A DNA stretch of 64,000 nt from Nannochloropsis salina CCMP1776 (lineage: Eukaryota > Sar > Eustigmatophyceae > Eustigmatales > Monodopsidaceae). The stretch is taken from contig SDOX01000009.1 in NCBI GenBank assembly GCA_004565275.1, positions 644,007-708,006 on the forward strand, in the 5' to 3' direction. A program made the translations under genes and the position numbers. The notes below the pieces were generated by a model. The model searched no databases. It was not told the origin of the DNA and saw only the letters and a program-made list of their open reading frames with translations. Below, piece after piece: positions 63,835-64,000 of this stretch (positions within the stretch are counted from its first letter, which is position 1; each line of letters begins with the position of its first letter).

Positions 63835-64000
63835 ACTTGCGAACACATGGACTCCCGGGGACATGCTTTCTTGTGTAATTTTAGATCAGACGTATGACCT
63901 AGGCAGTGAACGTTAATTTTCTGTCTTGAGCAAAAGCTGACTAGTTGTCTTCCGCAGGTAAAGTGTACTGTTCGGTAAAGTCCAGAAAGGTGATACAAGG
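63835..64000. other. 3' flank at window end
   Basis: 166 bp after the last stop; too short to judge. No gene seen. Confidence 0.4.

Noticed and set aside
1-64000. Transposons, retroelements or virus-like elements
   Set aside because: No reverse transcriptase, integrase, transposase, capsid or terminal repeats were recognised; the single integrase-like helical segment near 10.3-10.6 kb lacks any catalytic domain.

Overview
The window looks like nuclear DNA of a compact-genome stramenopile microalga, most likely a eustigmatophyte of the Nannochloropsis/Microchloropsis type. This is an inference. It rests on GC-rich, densely packed genes on both strands, few and short GT-AG introns, long Ser/Pro/Gly/Glu-rich coding stretches, pervasive CCCT/GGGA tetranucleotide arrays, and eukaryote-only proteins (WEE1, RPS3A, NUP50, ZRANB3, SABRE, SFI1-like) beside organelle-targeted ones. 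I saw no transposon, virus-like element, rRNA, tRNA or CRISPR array.

Layout. 0-1.4 kb: 3' part of a multi-Kazal, membrane-anchored protein (+). 2.9-4.6 kb: PIN-like (PILS/auxin efflux carrier family) transporter (+). 5.2-10.6 kb: very long Gln-rich protein that I do not recognise (+), carrying a repeated helical module. 11.2-14.0 kb: WEE1-type kinase (-). 15.1-16.8 kb: ribosomal protein eS1/RPS3A in five exons (+). 17.3-17.9 kb: MAPEG protein (-). 18.8-30.6 kb: giant SABRE/Hobbit/FMP27-like lipid-transfer protein (+) with an unexpected CHORD-like cysteine/histidine module near its C-terminus. 31.7-35.2 kb: mitochondrial translation initiation factor IF-2 (+). 36.0-38.3 kb: membrane RING-H2 protein (-). 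39.5-41.9 kb: NUP50-like nucleoporin (+). 42.4-45.0 kb: multi-exon protein resembling alpha/alpha-toroid enzymes (-). 45.5-46.2 kb: FHIT-type HIT hydrolase (+). 46.4-47.6 kb: mitochondrial ribosome recycling factor (-). 48.1-52.9 kb: ZRANB3-like SNF2 annealing helicase with NZF and HNH domains (+). 53.4-54.7 kb: DUF1995 protein with a signal peptide (-). 55.4-56.5 kb: TatD-type nuclease (+). 57.3-60.9 kb: SFI1-like Trp-repeat protein (+). 61.7-63.8 kb: unrecognised protein (+).

Themes. Two mitochondrial translation factors (IF-2 and RRF) lie 11 kb apart and a cytosolic ribosomal protein lies upstream; this looks like ordinary eukaryotic gene scatter, not an operon. WEE1, ZRANB3 and the SFI1-like protein touch cell cycle, replication stress and centrin scaffolds. 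Introns were placed by eye from splice consensus, phase and protein continuity. In four places the reading frame changes in a way I could not fully resolve: the SABRE gene near 19.4-19.9 and 26.1 kb, ZRANB3 near 50.3-50.5 kb, and the first exon junction of the 42-45 kb gene.
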